DNA from: an archaeon
GTDB lineage: Archaea > Thermoplasmatota > Thermoplasmata > Methanomassiliicoccales > Methanomethylophilaceae
Length of the DNA stretch: 33,115 nucleotides
Direction: 5' to 3'
Assembly: GCA_024399155.1 (NCBI GenBank)
Contig: JAKSHX010000001.1
Span: forward strand, 1-33,115
Part shown: one piece after another, positions 13,904 to 22,242 of the stretch
How positions within the stretch are numbered: position 1 is the stretch's first letter
How the letters are laid out: the number at the start of each line of letters is the position of its first letter
The notes under the pieces: model-generated
What the model was told of the DNA's origin: nothing
Seen by the model: only the letters and a program-made list of their open reading frames with translations
The model's database searches: none
Program-made: the position numbers and the translations under genes

Positions 13904-16900
13904 TAACATTTAGGTCGCTTTCGCAGTAATGCGATTGAAAAACAATCCGTCTAATTGCTGGAAGTTCCTTAGAGCTGTATTAACTACAACATAGATTTGA
14001 AACATAGTCAAGTGTGAATGTATAACAATAATACAGATTGGATAATCAGCAGCGAAGCTCCGAACAGGAGAACGTTCAACGACTATCCCAATAGTGGGAG
14101 TAGGATGCAAGCGCATTCGAAACGGCGGACATCCTTATCGGATGAAGATATAGTCTAGTAGTTATTGAAAAATAACATCAGTTAGCGACTGAATTAATTA
14201 CATTTATTTGAGGAGAATTTTTTATGGCGAGTAAAAATCTGCCGGATTTAACTGGAAAAGTATTTGGAAGATTAACGGTATTAGGTCAAGACGGCAAAGA
14301 TAAAGGTGGTAAACGTTTATGGAAATGTAAGTGTGAATGTGGTGGCTATACTACAACCACAACGTACTGTTTGAAAAGCGGTCACACCAAATCTTGCGGA
14401 TGTTATAACAAACAAAGAATAAGTGAGTGCTCACTTAATGATTTAACAGGCAAAACATTTGGGAGATTAACAGTAGAGTATAGAACGGACGATTATGTTT
14501 CGCCTTCGGGAAGACATCTTGTTAAATGGCATTGTATCTGTGAATGCGGAAATACAACCGACGTCACAGCTTGTCAGCTAAGTACCGGAGATACTATGTC
14601 ATGTGGGTGTTTAAAAATAGATAAATTTATAGAATCTCATACAACGCACGGAGGAAGCCAAGATCGACTTTACAAAGTTTATCACAATATGATTAACAGA
14701 TGTTACAACGAAAACTCTGATGATTACAAATACTATGGAGGTCGTGGTATTACGATATGTAATGAATGGAAAAATAATTATCCTGAATTCAAGGAATGGG
14801 CTTATAGTAATGGATATGATGATAAAGCGGAGCCTGGGAAATGCACGATAGATAGAATTGATGTAAATGGTGACTATTCCCCAAATAATTGCAGATGGGT
14901 TGATATGGCAACCCAGTCTCGCAACAGAAGAAATGTAATTAACAAAAATTAACGATAAATGTTCTCGAGAAAATAATGCTTGAGCTTAAGCCTATTTCGG
15001 CAGAGCTACGAGCGGAGATAAACGAAAAGGAATCTAAGATAAATGGTACCAATGCTCAAATAGTATTTAAGAATACAAGCGTAATTAAAGTTGTTACTGC
15101 GTCAGACAGTTCTCGTGGTAACAGATGTAATGTTTTGCTTTTGGATGAGTACAGACTTATTTCAAAAGATACTATCGACACAATTCTTCGTAAGTTTTTA
15201 ACTCTTAGGCGAATGCCTCGATACGAGGAACTTACAGAAGAAGAAAGAAAGGCTGAGTATAATAAGGAAAAGAACCTTACAATTTATCTCAGTTCGGCTT
15301 AATAAGTAGGTCGCCCTTGTAGTAATATAAGGTGAATAAACCCATTGAATTGCTGGGAAGTTTTTAATTATATTAACCACAACGTAGATATGAAAAATGG
15401 TCAAGCGTGAAGGTTTGAGAATAATATAATTGGATAATCAGCAGCGAAGCTCCGAATAGGAGAACGTTCAGAGACTATCTCGAAAGAGAGTAGGCAAATA
15501 TGCCGAAGCGGTGGGCTCCATAAATTATATGGATGAAGATATAGTCCAAGTAATGTACTTTAAAGACCATTGGTCTTATCAAAAATGTGTCGATACTTTT
15601 AAAGCGATGATGGATGATAGCAGAAGACAATTCTTGTGCGGCTTCCCTTATCAGCTTTCAATACAAGAAGGTTTGCTTGACGCCGAAGCTGTCGCTGACG
15701 AAATGTCGGAAAGTGATTTTAGCGAAGTCAAGTGGAGCATAAACATTTCTGTGCTCTTTAAACTCATTGAACCTATATACCTAATAGGGGTGCTACTATG
15801 TAGTGCTAACAGGGAAACTCTAAGTGTTTTGCATATGACAACCCTGTGCCAAGACACATTGTGTGTAAGGTGCAACGACTATCTCGAAAGAGAGTACGTC
15901 AGAGATAGGTACTGACGGAAGCGGTGAGAACAATCAATGATTGTTATGATATAGTCTGATCTATTATGAAAGTAATAGTTAACAATTATAATACGGGAAA
16001 TGGAGGGTATGTTCTATGGTTCTGGAGAAGATGCATTCTTTGACTTCTCCTCTATCTCGAAGAATCGTAGAATTAAATATCCTATGCTGCCTGAACGATT
16101 GGCTAATAAGTTATCTAATGCAGCTCAGGTAAAAATAACTCCGAAATCAAGCGGAGAATTAAGAATACTGTCTGCCGATATTGCGCTTATGTCAAGTAAG
16201 AAACACAACAACGACGCAACAGCCATATTCATTAATCAAATGAATACAACAAAGATAGGCAGATATGTAAGCAATATAGTTTATGCTGACACATATGAAG
16301 GTTTAAGAACTAATCAGCAAGCGTTAATAATTCGAAGAATGTATGACGAGTATGATTGCGATTATATTGTACTGGATACAAATGGTATGACGATGCCCCT
16401 CTGTATAGCGATATACAGTGTGAAGTGTGGAAGAAACGGGAACGCTGAGACGCCAACCCGAGTGGAAACTTATGTTTAAAAATATAGGCACACGCAACGC
16501 GTAGGAGATGAAACTGATTTCAGAATATAATTCTCCCAAGAGTCCGCACCAACTATCTTAGTTGAAAAGGTACGCTGAACTTGCAGGAATTGAACTGTAA
16601 GATCTGTAGGATAAAAAGCTTACAGGATAACAAATAAAGATCGGTCTTGGAATTTATGATGAACTTGCTCATGATATAGTAGACCCAGACACTGGAGAAA
16701 TCTACCCTGCTCTGTCATGTTGTAATGACAAAACAATGGCAGATAGATGCACAGTTCCTGGTGCAGAAAAAGTTATATGGTCAGTTAAAGCCACAGCTCA
16801 GTTTAACTCTGACTGTGCTTTTTTATTACGTGAAGCTTTTAGAAGTGGACGTATACGATTGATCGCAACAGAGTATGACGCTGATGAATATCTCGCAGAG

Positions 16901-17233
16901 ATAAAAGCTTATGCTTCCCTATCTCCATCCGAGAAACTTCAGATTAAACTTCCTTACATACAAACGACGTTGCTTATAGATGAACTTACAAAGCTTCAGC
17001 ATGAAACAACTAATGGTAAAGTAAAGATATTTGAGAAGGCTGGTATGCGAAAGGATAGATACTCAAGCTTATCATACAACTATTATGTTGCAATACAATT
17101 AGAAAATAAAGTTAGTAAAAAATCAAACAACAGTTTAGGTGAAAACGACTGGTATGTTATTAAACCTCCGAGTGGGAGTCGAAAGGCGGTGAGAGGCACA
17201 AATGGCTACGCCCAAAACAGAACGTGGTGGTAA
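13631..17233 (+). CDS. terL: Large terminase subunit, five exons split by four group I introns, 595 aa
   Basis: Joining 13631-13903, 14955-15299, 15556-15740, 15996-16386 and 16640-17233 gives one uninterrupted 595-codon frame (1788 bases with stop) with all packaging ATPase and nuclease motifs. These are Walker A CRGLGKT (57-62), Walker B LLLDE (Asp155, Glu156), coupling motif YLSSA (202-206), and the RNase H-like nuclease acids Asp329 (SADIA), Asp395 (VLDTNG) and probably Asp537 (RKDRYSS). The product is the motor and headful nuclease that pumps DNA into proheads. Each intron begins after a T and ends with G, as group I introns do, and each introduces a stop in the unspliced frame, so no functional motor is made without splicing. 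The last exon overlaps the portal start by 32 bases. Confidence 0.9.
13904..14954 (+). ncRNA. Group I intron 1 of terL, 1051 nt, with HNH gene
   Basis: 5' junction ...GGCT|TAAC; 3' junction ...TTAACG|ATAAATG. P1 can form between exon GGCT (13900-13903) and guide GGTC (13913-13916), with the expected U-G pair at the splice site. Core segments read as AATTGCTGG (P/P4), GGATAATCAGCAG (Q-type), and P7 formed by GACTAT (14081-14086) with ATAGTC (14150-14155). An HNH homing endonuclease gene fills the 3' half and ends two bases before the intron end. Self-splicing is predicted from these features. Confidence 0.88.
14224..14952 (+). CDS. Intron-encoded HNH homing endonuclease, 242 aa, duplicated Zn domain
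   Basis: ATG with SD GAGGAG in intron 1. It contains two copies of an N-terminal module beginning DLTGKxFGRLTV and ending in SCGC (about residues 8-60 and 72-135), each with a CxC...CGC cysteine set that probably binds zinc. A C-terminal HNH-type domain follows (YYGGRGITICNEW, then TIDRIDVNGDYSPNNCRW). Such enzymes cut intron-less alleles of the host gene and so spread the intron. The related enzyme at 24448 has only one zinc module, so the duplication is specific to this copy. Confidence 0.85.
   Translation: MASKNLPDLTGKVFGRLTVLGQDGKDKGGKRLWKCKCECGGYTTTTTYCLKSGHTKSCGCYNKQRISECSLNDLTGKTFGRLTVEYRTDDYVSPSGRHLVKWHCICECGNTTDVTACQLSTGDTMSCGCLKIDKFIESHTTHGGSQDRLYKVYHNMINRCYNENSDDYKYYGGRGITICNEWKNNYPEFKEWAYSNGYDDKAEPGKCTIDRIDVNGDYSPNNCRWVDMATQSRNRRNVINKN
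14955..15299 (+). CDS. terL: terL exon 2 (residues 92-206)
   Basis: Begins INVLEKIM and carries Walker B NVLLLDEY and the coupling motif YLSSA at its end. An ATG at 14976 would give a false separate start. Confidence 0.85.
15300..15555 (+). ncRNA. Group I intron 2 of terL, 256 nt, no ORF
   Basis: 5' junction ...CGGCT|TAATAAG; 3' junction ...GTAATG|TACTTT. P1: exon CGGCT (15295-15299) with guide GGTCG (15309-15313). Core: ATTGCTGGGAAG, GGATAATCAGCAGCGAAGC, and P7 GACTAT (15473-15478) with ATAGTC (15541-15546). It shares guide, target and core with intron 1 and is a close paralogue lacking the endonuclease. Confidence 0.9.
15556..15740 (+). CDS. terL: terL exon 3 (residues 207-267 plus two bases)
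   Basis: Encodes YFKDHWSYQKC through SEVKWS and ends within codon 268 (AT|G). It contributes the hinge region between ATPase and nuclease domains. Confidence 0.85.
15741..15995 (+). ncRNA. Group I intron 3 of terL, 255 nt, no ORF
   Basis: 5' junction ...GAGCAT|AAAC; 3' junction ...ATACG|GGAAATG, restoring W-S-M-E-M-E-G. P1 is a six-pair helix, exon GAGCAT (15735-15740) with guide GTGCTC (15751-15756), closed by U-G. P7 is GACTAT (15877-15882) with ATAGTC (15951-15956). The P4-P6 segment (AACAGGGAAACTC and ACCCTGTGCC) differs from introns 1 and 2, so this is a different lineage. Confidence 0.88.
15996..16386 (+). CDS. terL: terL exon 4 (residues 268-398)
   Basis: Starts with the last base of Met268, then EMEGMFYGSG. 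It encodes the first two nuclease acids, Asp329 (LSADIAL) and Asp395 (VLDTNG), and ends at the GGT of DTNG. Confidence 0.85.
16387..16639 (+). ncRNA. Group I intron 4 of terL, 253 nt, divergent core
   Basis: 5' junction ...AATGGT|ATGACG; 3' junction ...AATAAAG|ATCGGT, restoring DTNG-IGLGIYDEL. P1: exon GGT with guide GCC, continued by intron AT with AT (ATGCC, 16393-16397). P2-like hairpin CTGTATA-GCGA-TATACAG follows. P4-P6 resembles that of the T4 td intron (ACGGGAAC and CAACCCG). P7 is GCGTA (16499-16503, after CAAC) with TACGC (16571-16575, before TGAAC), a complete base change from GACTA/TAGTC of the other introns. Confidence 0.82.
16640..17233 (+). CDS. terL: terL exon 5 (residues 399-595)
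   Basis: Begins IGLGIYDEL and holds the rest of the nuclease domain, with the third acid probably Asp537 in MRKDRYSSLSYNYY. The C-terminus (TNGYAQNRTWW) overlaps the portal gene. Confidence 0.85.
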   Translation: MGLGIYDELAHDIVDPDTGEIYPALSCCNDKTMADRCTVPGAEKVIWSVKATAQFNSDCAFLLREAFRSGRIRLIATEYDADEYLAEIKAYASLSPSEKLQIKLPYIQTTLLIDELTKLQHETTNGKVKIFEKAGMRKDRYSSLSYNYYVAIQLENKVSKKSNNSLGENDWYVIKPPSGSRKAVRGTNGYAQNRTWW

Positions 17234-18728
17234 ACGAACACCTTCAAAAGAAGTAGTAAAAGAGAAAAAGGAAGCAGAAGGTATTGTTTCTATTACTGAT
17301 AAGTTTGCTATACTGAATAGACTTATCACAAGAAACTTAAACAATAATATAAACAAACCAATTTTTGCCTTATATTCAAAGGATGACATCACTCGTTTTA
17401 TTTCTAATCCTTATACATATGAAAAAGAATTAAGAAAGGCTGTCATTTATTTATATGGCGCAAGTCCACATTTCTATAGACTTATAGAATATTTTGTTGG
17501 GCTGTCAGATTTAGCTTATGTTGTGTCCCCGTACAGAATAGACCCAGCTACGGCTAATCAGAAAACAATAAATAGAAATTACAGAAGAGTGTTGAATACA
17601 CTTTCTGCAATGAGTATAAAGACTCAGTTCCCTAAGATACTTAAAGTGTGTCTTAGGGAAGATGTGTTTTATGGGACATTGTGGATTACTCCTGACAATA
17701 TCACAGTACAGAGATTGCCAAGTGATTATTGCTCAATCTCTTCAATTGAAGGAAATGTCCTTAATGTCACATTTGACTTTTCATATTTTGATTCAAGATT
17801 AAATCTTCTTGACTACTACCCTGCTGAGTTTAAGACAAAGTATAACATGTACAAGAAGAACAAGACAATTAGATGGATTGAACTTGATGCTCCAAATTCA
17901 TTCTGCATTAAATGCAATAATGATATTTTAGATTATGCTCTTCCTCCGTTTATAGGTTTACTTCGTGATATATATGACCTTGAAGATTATAAACTTATGA
18001 AGCTTTCAAAGACTGCATTAGAGAATTATGCAATGCTTGCTATGAAACTTCCTATGGACGATGAGGGTAATTGGCTTATTGATGGTGATAAGGCTAAGGA
18101 CTTCTGGAGTAATCTTGATGCTGTACTTCCTGAAGAGGTTGGCTCAGTGCTAACTCCGATGGATATTGATAAGATAAGCTTTGAAAAGTCAAACACAGGT
18201 GATACCAATACAATAGCAGATGCTGAACAAAACCTGTTCACTGCAGCTGGCGTAAGCTCGTTGCTCTTTAATAATGATAGGGCAAGCGCAAATGCCTTGC
18301 TGCTTTCAATCAAAGCAGACCAGGCTATTACATTTGGTATCGTAAAGAGTATTGAAGATATGGTTAATAGATTTATACAGCATCAAGGATATGGAAAGAA
18401 CTTCAAAGTAACATTCCTTGACACAAGTCCTTTCAACAGAAAGGAAGCTGGAGATCAATATCTCAAGGCTGCTCAGTATGGTTTACCTACTGTTATGATG
18501 TATGGTTCTTCTCAGGGATTAGGTCAGTCAGAATTCGACACTATGAATTTCTTAGAGAATACTGTACTTGGATTAAAAGAAAATCTTATTCCTCTTGCTA
18601 GTTCAAATACAATGAGCAGCAAGGATTCTGAAGCTCCTACTGATGAAGGTGGCAGACCGCAAAAAGATATGTCTGAACTTACAGACAGTGGTGAGCAGAG
18701 TTCAGAAGATAAAGATGATTGGGGGTAA
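17202..18728 (+). CDS. Portal protein, 508 aa
   Basis: The dodecameric channel at one head vertex, through which terminase pumps DNA. It follows terL directly with SD GAGAGG and a 32-base overlap. Supporting features are the length, a central region with a long helix (FWSNLDAVLPEEVGSVLTPMD, then the QNLFTAAGVSSLLFNNDRAS-type turn common in clostridial phage portals), and an acidic, disordered C-terminus (KDMSELTDSGEQSSEDKDD). The N-terminal 30 residues are basic and probably flexible. Position and overall pattern make the call strong, though no single diagnostic motif exists. Confidence 0.85.
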   Translation: MATPKTERGGKRTPSKEVVKEKKEAEGIVSITDKFAILNRLITRNLNNNINKPIFALYSKDDITRFISNPYTYEKELRKAVIYLYGASPHFYRLIEYFVGLSDLAYVVSPYRIDPATANQKTINRNYRRVLNTLSAMSIKTQFPKILKVCLREDVFYGTLWITPDNITVQRLPSDYCSISSIEGNVLNVTFDFSYFDSRLNLLDYYPAEFKTKYNMYKKNKTIRWIELDAPNSFCIKCNNDILDYALPPFIGLLRDIYDLEDYKLMKLSKTALENYAMLAMKLPMDDEGNWLIDGDKAKDFWSNLDAVLPEEVGSVLTPMDIDKISFEKSNTGDTNTIADAEQNLFTAAGVSSLLFNNDRASANALLLSIKADQAITFGIVKSIEDMVNRFIQHQGYGKNFKVTFLDTSPFNRKEAGDQYLKAAQYGLPTVMMYGSSQGLGQSEFDTMNFLENTVLGLKENLIPLASSNTMSSKDSEAPTDEGGRPQKDMSELTDSGEQSSEDKDDWG

Positions 18729-18734
18729 TATATA

Positions 18735-18908
18735 ATGTTTATTTATGTTTTTAGTATTGAAGACAGAGATAAGCTATTAGCTAAAAATTACACTCTCTTA
18801 AAATCAGATGAATCAAATGGGATTTTCATTTTTGAAAACAGCAATCAACTTACTTTTGGAGAAACAGATATAGAAAAATATGTATTCTCTGATACATTAA
18901 CATTCTAA
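18735..18908 (+). CDS. Small conserved protein after portal, 57 aa
   Basis: ATG 18735 has GGGGGT just upstream, and the gene fits snugly between portal and protease genes. The protein (MFIYVFSIEDRDKLLAKNYTLL... ending VFSDTLTF) has a beta-rich pattern. I believe similar small proteins follow the portal in other clostridial phages; function unknown. Confidence 0.7.
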   Translation: MFIYVFSIEDRDKLLAKNYTLLKSDESNGIFIFENSNQLTFGETDIEKYVFSDTLTF

Positions 18909-18925
18909 GGAAGGAGGTGTAGACT

Positions 18926-20545
18926 GTGGAAAAAGTAAATATTAAATGTGATTTCTCCACTTCTGCTATCTCCGACATCAGAGATATTAACTCTTCATTT
19001 GCAAGAGCGAGACTTAAGGTAATGTATCTTGGAGCAAACAGAAACAGAACATTCTTTTCTAGGGATGCTGTTCAGAGAGCACTTCCCTCTTTAAGAAATG
19101 TCCCCGTTGTTTGTAACTGGAATTATGAAGAAGGTACAATCGGCGGACATGACATGGATGTGGTTACAGATTCAGAAGGTCGAATGAGACTAATGAATAT
19201 GACAGACCCGTGTGGTGTTGTTCCAGATCATGCTAAGTTTAGTTTTGTCACAGAGGTTGATGAGAGCGGCGTAGGTCATGAGTACCTCGTTGTTGATGAC
19301 ATTATTCTCTGGAAAAGACAAGATGTATTCAATCACATAAGGAATGATTTAGACGGAAAGGTTGATCATTCTATGGAAGTTAATATCTTTGATAAAGGTG
19401 TTAATCCAGAAGGACTAATTGATATTTCAAATTTTGAGTTCACCGCACTTTGTTTGCTGGAACGAGACGCTCCATGTTTCGAAGGTAGTGAACTTGAATT
19501 ATATTCGGCTAATAATAACGCCGAAAGGTTTAAAGCTAAGTTTGAGCAAATGCTCGACGAGCTTAAGGAAATTACACCGGATACCTCTAATGAGGTTGAC
19601 AATAAAATCTCGGTGGAAGGAGGAGACAAAAACTTGGAAGAGAAAATTGAATTAATCGCTAAGTATGGACTCAAGCCGGAAGAACTTGACTTTGCCATCG
19701 AGGATGTCACCGTAGAGGAACTTGATGAAAAGCTTAAGAGTTATTCTGCTGAAGAGCCAGCAACAAATGGTGATGCTGTATCAGAAGACGCTCCTACTGA
19801 AGATTCAGAAGATGCTCCTGCAGAACCTGCAGAGCCAGCTGCTGAACCAGTAGTTGAAGATGCTCCTGTCGCTGAACCAGTTGCAGAAGAGACATATGCT
19901 CTCGAACAGGGTTTCAAGTCAGAACTTTGCAGAGTACTTGAAACTGAAAAAGTAACATACGAATGGGGTTCAGTGCCTCGTTATTGCTATGTTGACTATG
20001 ACAAGGAAGCTAGTCAGGTATACGCTTGGGATGAAAACGATTGGCTGCTTTACGGTTTTAATTACACAGTAGACGGAGATGTTCCTGTTATTGATTTTGC
20101 TTCAAAAGCAAGAAAGAAATTTGCTATTGTGGATTTCGAAGGCGAACAGAATAGTCCGTTTGCAGAAGTATATTCTCAGATGAATGAGAAGATTAAAGCT
20201 GATGCAGAGGCAAATGAAAAGTATTCAGCAATGGAAACAGAATTAAATGAACTTCGTGAATACAAGTCTAATGTTGAGTTAGCTACAACTAACAAGGCTA
20301 AGGAAAACATCCTTGGTATGTTTACTGATCTTCAGGGCGAAGAAGCATTTGAAGCTCTTAGTGCTGATATGGACAAGTATGACCTTGAGACTCTTGAAGA
20401 AAAGTGTTACGCAATCAGAGGCAGAATGGGTGCTACTAAGTATTCACTCGAATCAAAAGCACCGAAGACAATCATTGACAAAGTAATACCTGAAGATAAT
20501 TCAGCTGATCCGTATGGCGGAATTATTCAGAAATACAACAATTAA
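18926..20545 (+). CDS. Prohead protease fused to scaffold, 539 aa
   Basis: GTG start with SD GGAAGGAGGTG. Residues 1-190 resemble a capsid maturation protease: NWNYEEGTIGGHD, VDHSMEVNI (His148, Ser149) and SNFEFTALCLLERDAPCFEGSE, the usual end of such domains. An acidic Ala-Pro-Glu linker (about 275-320) follows. Next is a separate compact domain of about 90 residues (GFKSELCRVLETEKVTYEWG to KKFAIVDFEG), then a coiled-coil scaffold-like tail (414-506). Protease-scaffold fusions are known in phages; the extra middle domain (VPRYCYVDYDKEASQVYAWDE) is less usual. Catalytic residues are only tentatively assigned. Confidence 0.78.
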   Translation: MEKVNIKCDFSTSAISDIRDINSSFARARLKVMYLGANRNRTFFSRDAVQRALPSLRNVPVVCNWNYEEGTIGGHDMDVVTDSEGRMRLMNMTDPCGVVPDHAKFSFVTEVDESGVGHEYLVVDDIILWKRQDVFNHIRNDLDGKVDHSMEVNIFDKGVNPEGLIDISNFEFTALCLLERDAPCFEGSELELYSANNNAERFKAKFEQMLDELKEITPDTSNEVDNKISVEGGDKNLEEKIELIAKYGLKPEELDFAIEDVTVEELDEKLKSYSAEEPATNGDAVSEDAPTEDSEDAPAEPAEPAAEPVVEDAPVAEPVAEETYALEQGFKSELCRVLETEKVTYEWGSVPRYCYVDYDKEASQVYAWDENDWLLYGFNYTVDGDVPVIDFASKARKKFAIVDFEGEQNSPFAEVYSQMNEKIKADAEANEKYSAMETELNELREYKSNVELATTNKAKENILGMFTDLQGEEAFEALSADMDKYDLETLEEKCYAIRGRMGATKYSLESKAPKTIIDKVIPEDNSADPYGGIIQKYNN

Positions 20546-20564
20546 TTTAAAGGAGGATAACAAT

Positions 20565-21104
20565 ATGAAGAATTATGCAGTAATTCGTACAGACAAAATG
20601 TTTGGTACTGATAATCGTACAGGTCTGTACTCAGTAAAATATTTTGATTCTACAGATAAGGCAGCAGAACTTGAAAACGGTTGCGTTGTTAAGCTCGGCG
20701 CACTTATCGACAAGACAGTAAAGACAGGTTCAACTACATCTACAGTAACATCAAGAGAAATCTACAAGGCTACTGATGTTAAGGCTGATACAAAGCTCAC
20801 AGAAGTTGTAATCGTAGCAGCTCCAGAAGTTGAATATGATGAAAGAATTCGTGACCTTGATGATTACATCAACAAGGCAGACGTTGCTGCAAGAGCATAC
20901 ACACTTTCAGTTGGTTGCATGTTTGGTCTTACAGAACAGGGCTTTACAGCAAAGCCAGCTAAGGGCAACATAATTGAACTTGCTGCAGGCAACAAGCTTA
21001 AGCCAGTAGCTTCAGCAACAAGTGGTTCAACAACAGTTGGCGTTGTTGATGCAGTAGAAAAAGTAGGCCGTTATACATACTACGTTGTTAGAGTAACAGG
21101 CTAA
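20565..21104 (+). CDS. Head decoration / capsid-accessory protein, 179 aa
   Basis: ATG 20565 follows a perfect SD (AAAGGAGGATAACAAT); the longer frame from 20514 starts before the SD inside the previous gene. Beta-rich sequence with a terminal beta domain (KGNIIELAAGNKLKPV...TVGVVDAVEKVGRYTYYVVRVTG) and placement just before the major capsid gene fit a decoration or capsid-stabilising protein. Codon choice is highly biased, as in the capsid gene, suggesting abundant expression. Confidence 0.65.
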   Translation: MKNYAVIRTDKMFGTDNRTGLYSVKYFDSTDKAAELENGCVVKLGALIDKTVKTGSTTSTVTSREIYKATDVKADTKLTEVVIVAAPEVEYDERIRDLDDYINKADVAARAYTLSVGCMFGLTEQGFTAKPAKGNIIELAAGNKLKPVASATSGSTTVGVVDAVEKVGRYTYYVVRVTG

Positions 21105-21132
21105 TGGATTACATTGGAAGGAGGAATTTAAA

Positions 21133-22173
21133 ATGGCAGATACAATCAATACAATGAATGATCTCGAAAACCTTGTTAAGCTCGCAGTTGATGCACACAA
21201 GGGTTGCGTAGAAAAATATTCAGCAAAGGATAGTCAGGAAACACTTAGAAAGGCTCTCATCGAAGCTAACGGTGGCAGCACAGTTCTTAACTACAGAGCA
21301 ATTAGAGATGGCAAGTGCCCAGGTCTCTTTACACTTATCGAAGAAATCCTTGATAAGACAACAATGGATGGTCTTCAGGGTAACGAATTCTTCAACACAT
21401 TCGTTGAATATCGTAATGTAGCTGAAGGAGATAAGAATGTATTCGTTCTCCCAGATACAACACTCTTTACAGTTGATGAATCAGCAGATGGCACACAGGC
21501 TATCCGTCGTCAGAGACTTTCAGGTTCAGAAGAAATCTCTATCCCTACAACTCTCAAGACAGTAAGAATTTACGAAGAGCTCAACAGAGTACTCTCAGGC
21601 AGAGTTGACTTCAACGAAATGATCAACAAGGTTGCTCAGTCATTCCAGAAGAAGATTATGGATGACATCTTTACAGTATGGTCAAATCTTACAGCAGCTA
21701 ACTTCCGTGATGCAGCTTACTTCTCAACAGTAGGTTCATACAACGAAGATGCTCTCCTCGACCTTATCGCACACGTAGAAGCTGCAGCTGGTTCAGGTCA
21801 GGCTATCATCCTCGGCACAAAGAAGGCTCTTAGAAGACTCAACCCTTCTAACATTTCAGACCTTGCTAAGAATGACCTTTACAATACTGGATACATGGGC
21901 AAGTTCTTCGGTACACCAGTAGTTGCTATTCCACAGCGTCATGCTGTAGGTTCAACAGACTTCCTCATGAACGACGACGTTCTTACAATCGTTGTTGGTG
22001 ATGCTGGCAAGCCAATCAAACTCGTTAAGGAAGGCAACCCAATTATGTTCATGCGTGACCCTGCTGAAAACATGGATCTCACACAGGAATATTTCTATGG
22101 CGAAAAGTACGGTCTCGGTTTCGTATTCGCTGGTAATGAAAATACAGGTATTGGTCATTACGAAATTGCTTAA
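21133..22173 (+). CDS. Major capsid protein, 346 aa
   Basis: Strong SD (GGAAGGAGGAATTT) and the most uniform codon bias in the window (ACA, GTT, CTC, AAC, TTC) indicate a very highly expressed protein. The N-terminal delta-like helical region, the central FQKKIMDDIFTVWSNL helix, QAIILGTKKALRRL and the C-terminal GTPVVAIPQRH, LTIVVGDAGKPIKLV and FGYGE-like (YFYGEKYGLGFVFAG) segments fit an HK97-fold capsid subunit of the clostridial type. Followed directly by a hairpin that should lower expression of the downstream genes. Confidence 0.88.
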   Translation: MADTINTMNDLENLVKLAVDAHKGCVEKYSAKDSQETLRKALIEANGGSTVLNYRAIRDGKCPGLFTLIEEILDKTTMDGLQGNEFFNTFVEYRNVAEGDKNVFVLPDTTLFTVDESADGTQAIRRQRLSGSEEISIPTTLKTVRIYEELNRVLSGRVDFNEMINKVAQSFQKKIMDDIFTVWSNLTAANFRDAAYFSTVGSYNEDALLDLIAHVEAAAGSGQAIILGTKKALRRLNPSNISDLAKNDLYNTGYMGKFFGTPVVAIPQRHAVGSTDFLMNDDVLTIVVGDAGKPIKLVKEGNPIMFMRDPAENMDLTQEYFYGEKYGLGFVFAGNENTGIGHYEIA

Positions 22174-22188
22174 TCGATAAATTATTTT

Positions 22189-22222
22189 ATTATCCCGGAC
22201 GAGTTATCTTGTCTGGGATAAT
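22189..22222 (+). terminator. Hairpin terminator/attenuator after the capsid gene
   Basis: ATTATCCCGGAC (22189-22200) pairs with GTCTGGGATAAT (22211-22222), 12 pairs with one G-U, around a 10-base loop. Only two T follow, so it may be a weak terminator or an mRNA 3'-end stabiliser. The next gene starts 20 bases later, with no space for a promoter. Confidence 0.75.
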
Positions 22223-22242
22223 TTGAAAGAAAGGATATAAAA

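Noticed and set aside
15511-15555. Separate start (MGSINYMDEDIV) for a gene at 15511
   Set aside because: These codons are the P7-to-3'-end part of intron 2; the real protein continues from exon 2 at 15556.
16387-16639. Intron 4 as a group II intron or an IStron
   Set aside because: Too short, no GUGYG start, no domain V or transposase; a P7 (GCGTA/TACGC) and td-like P4-P6 support group I.
13631-17233. terL as a pseudogene broken by stops and frameshifts
   Set aside because: Every break coincides with a 250-base or 1-kb insert having group I junctions, guide pairing and P7, and exons rejoin exactly in frame with all motifs intact.
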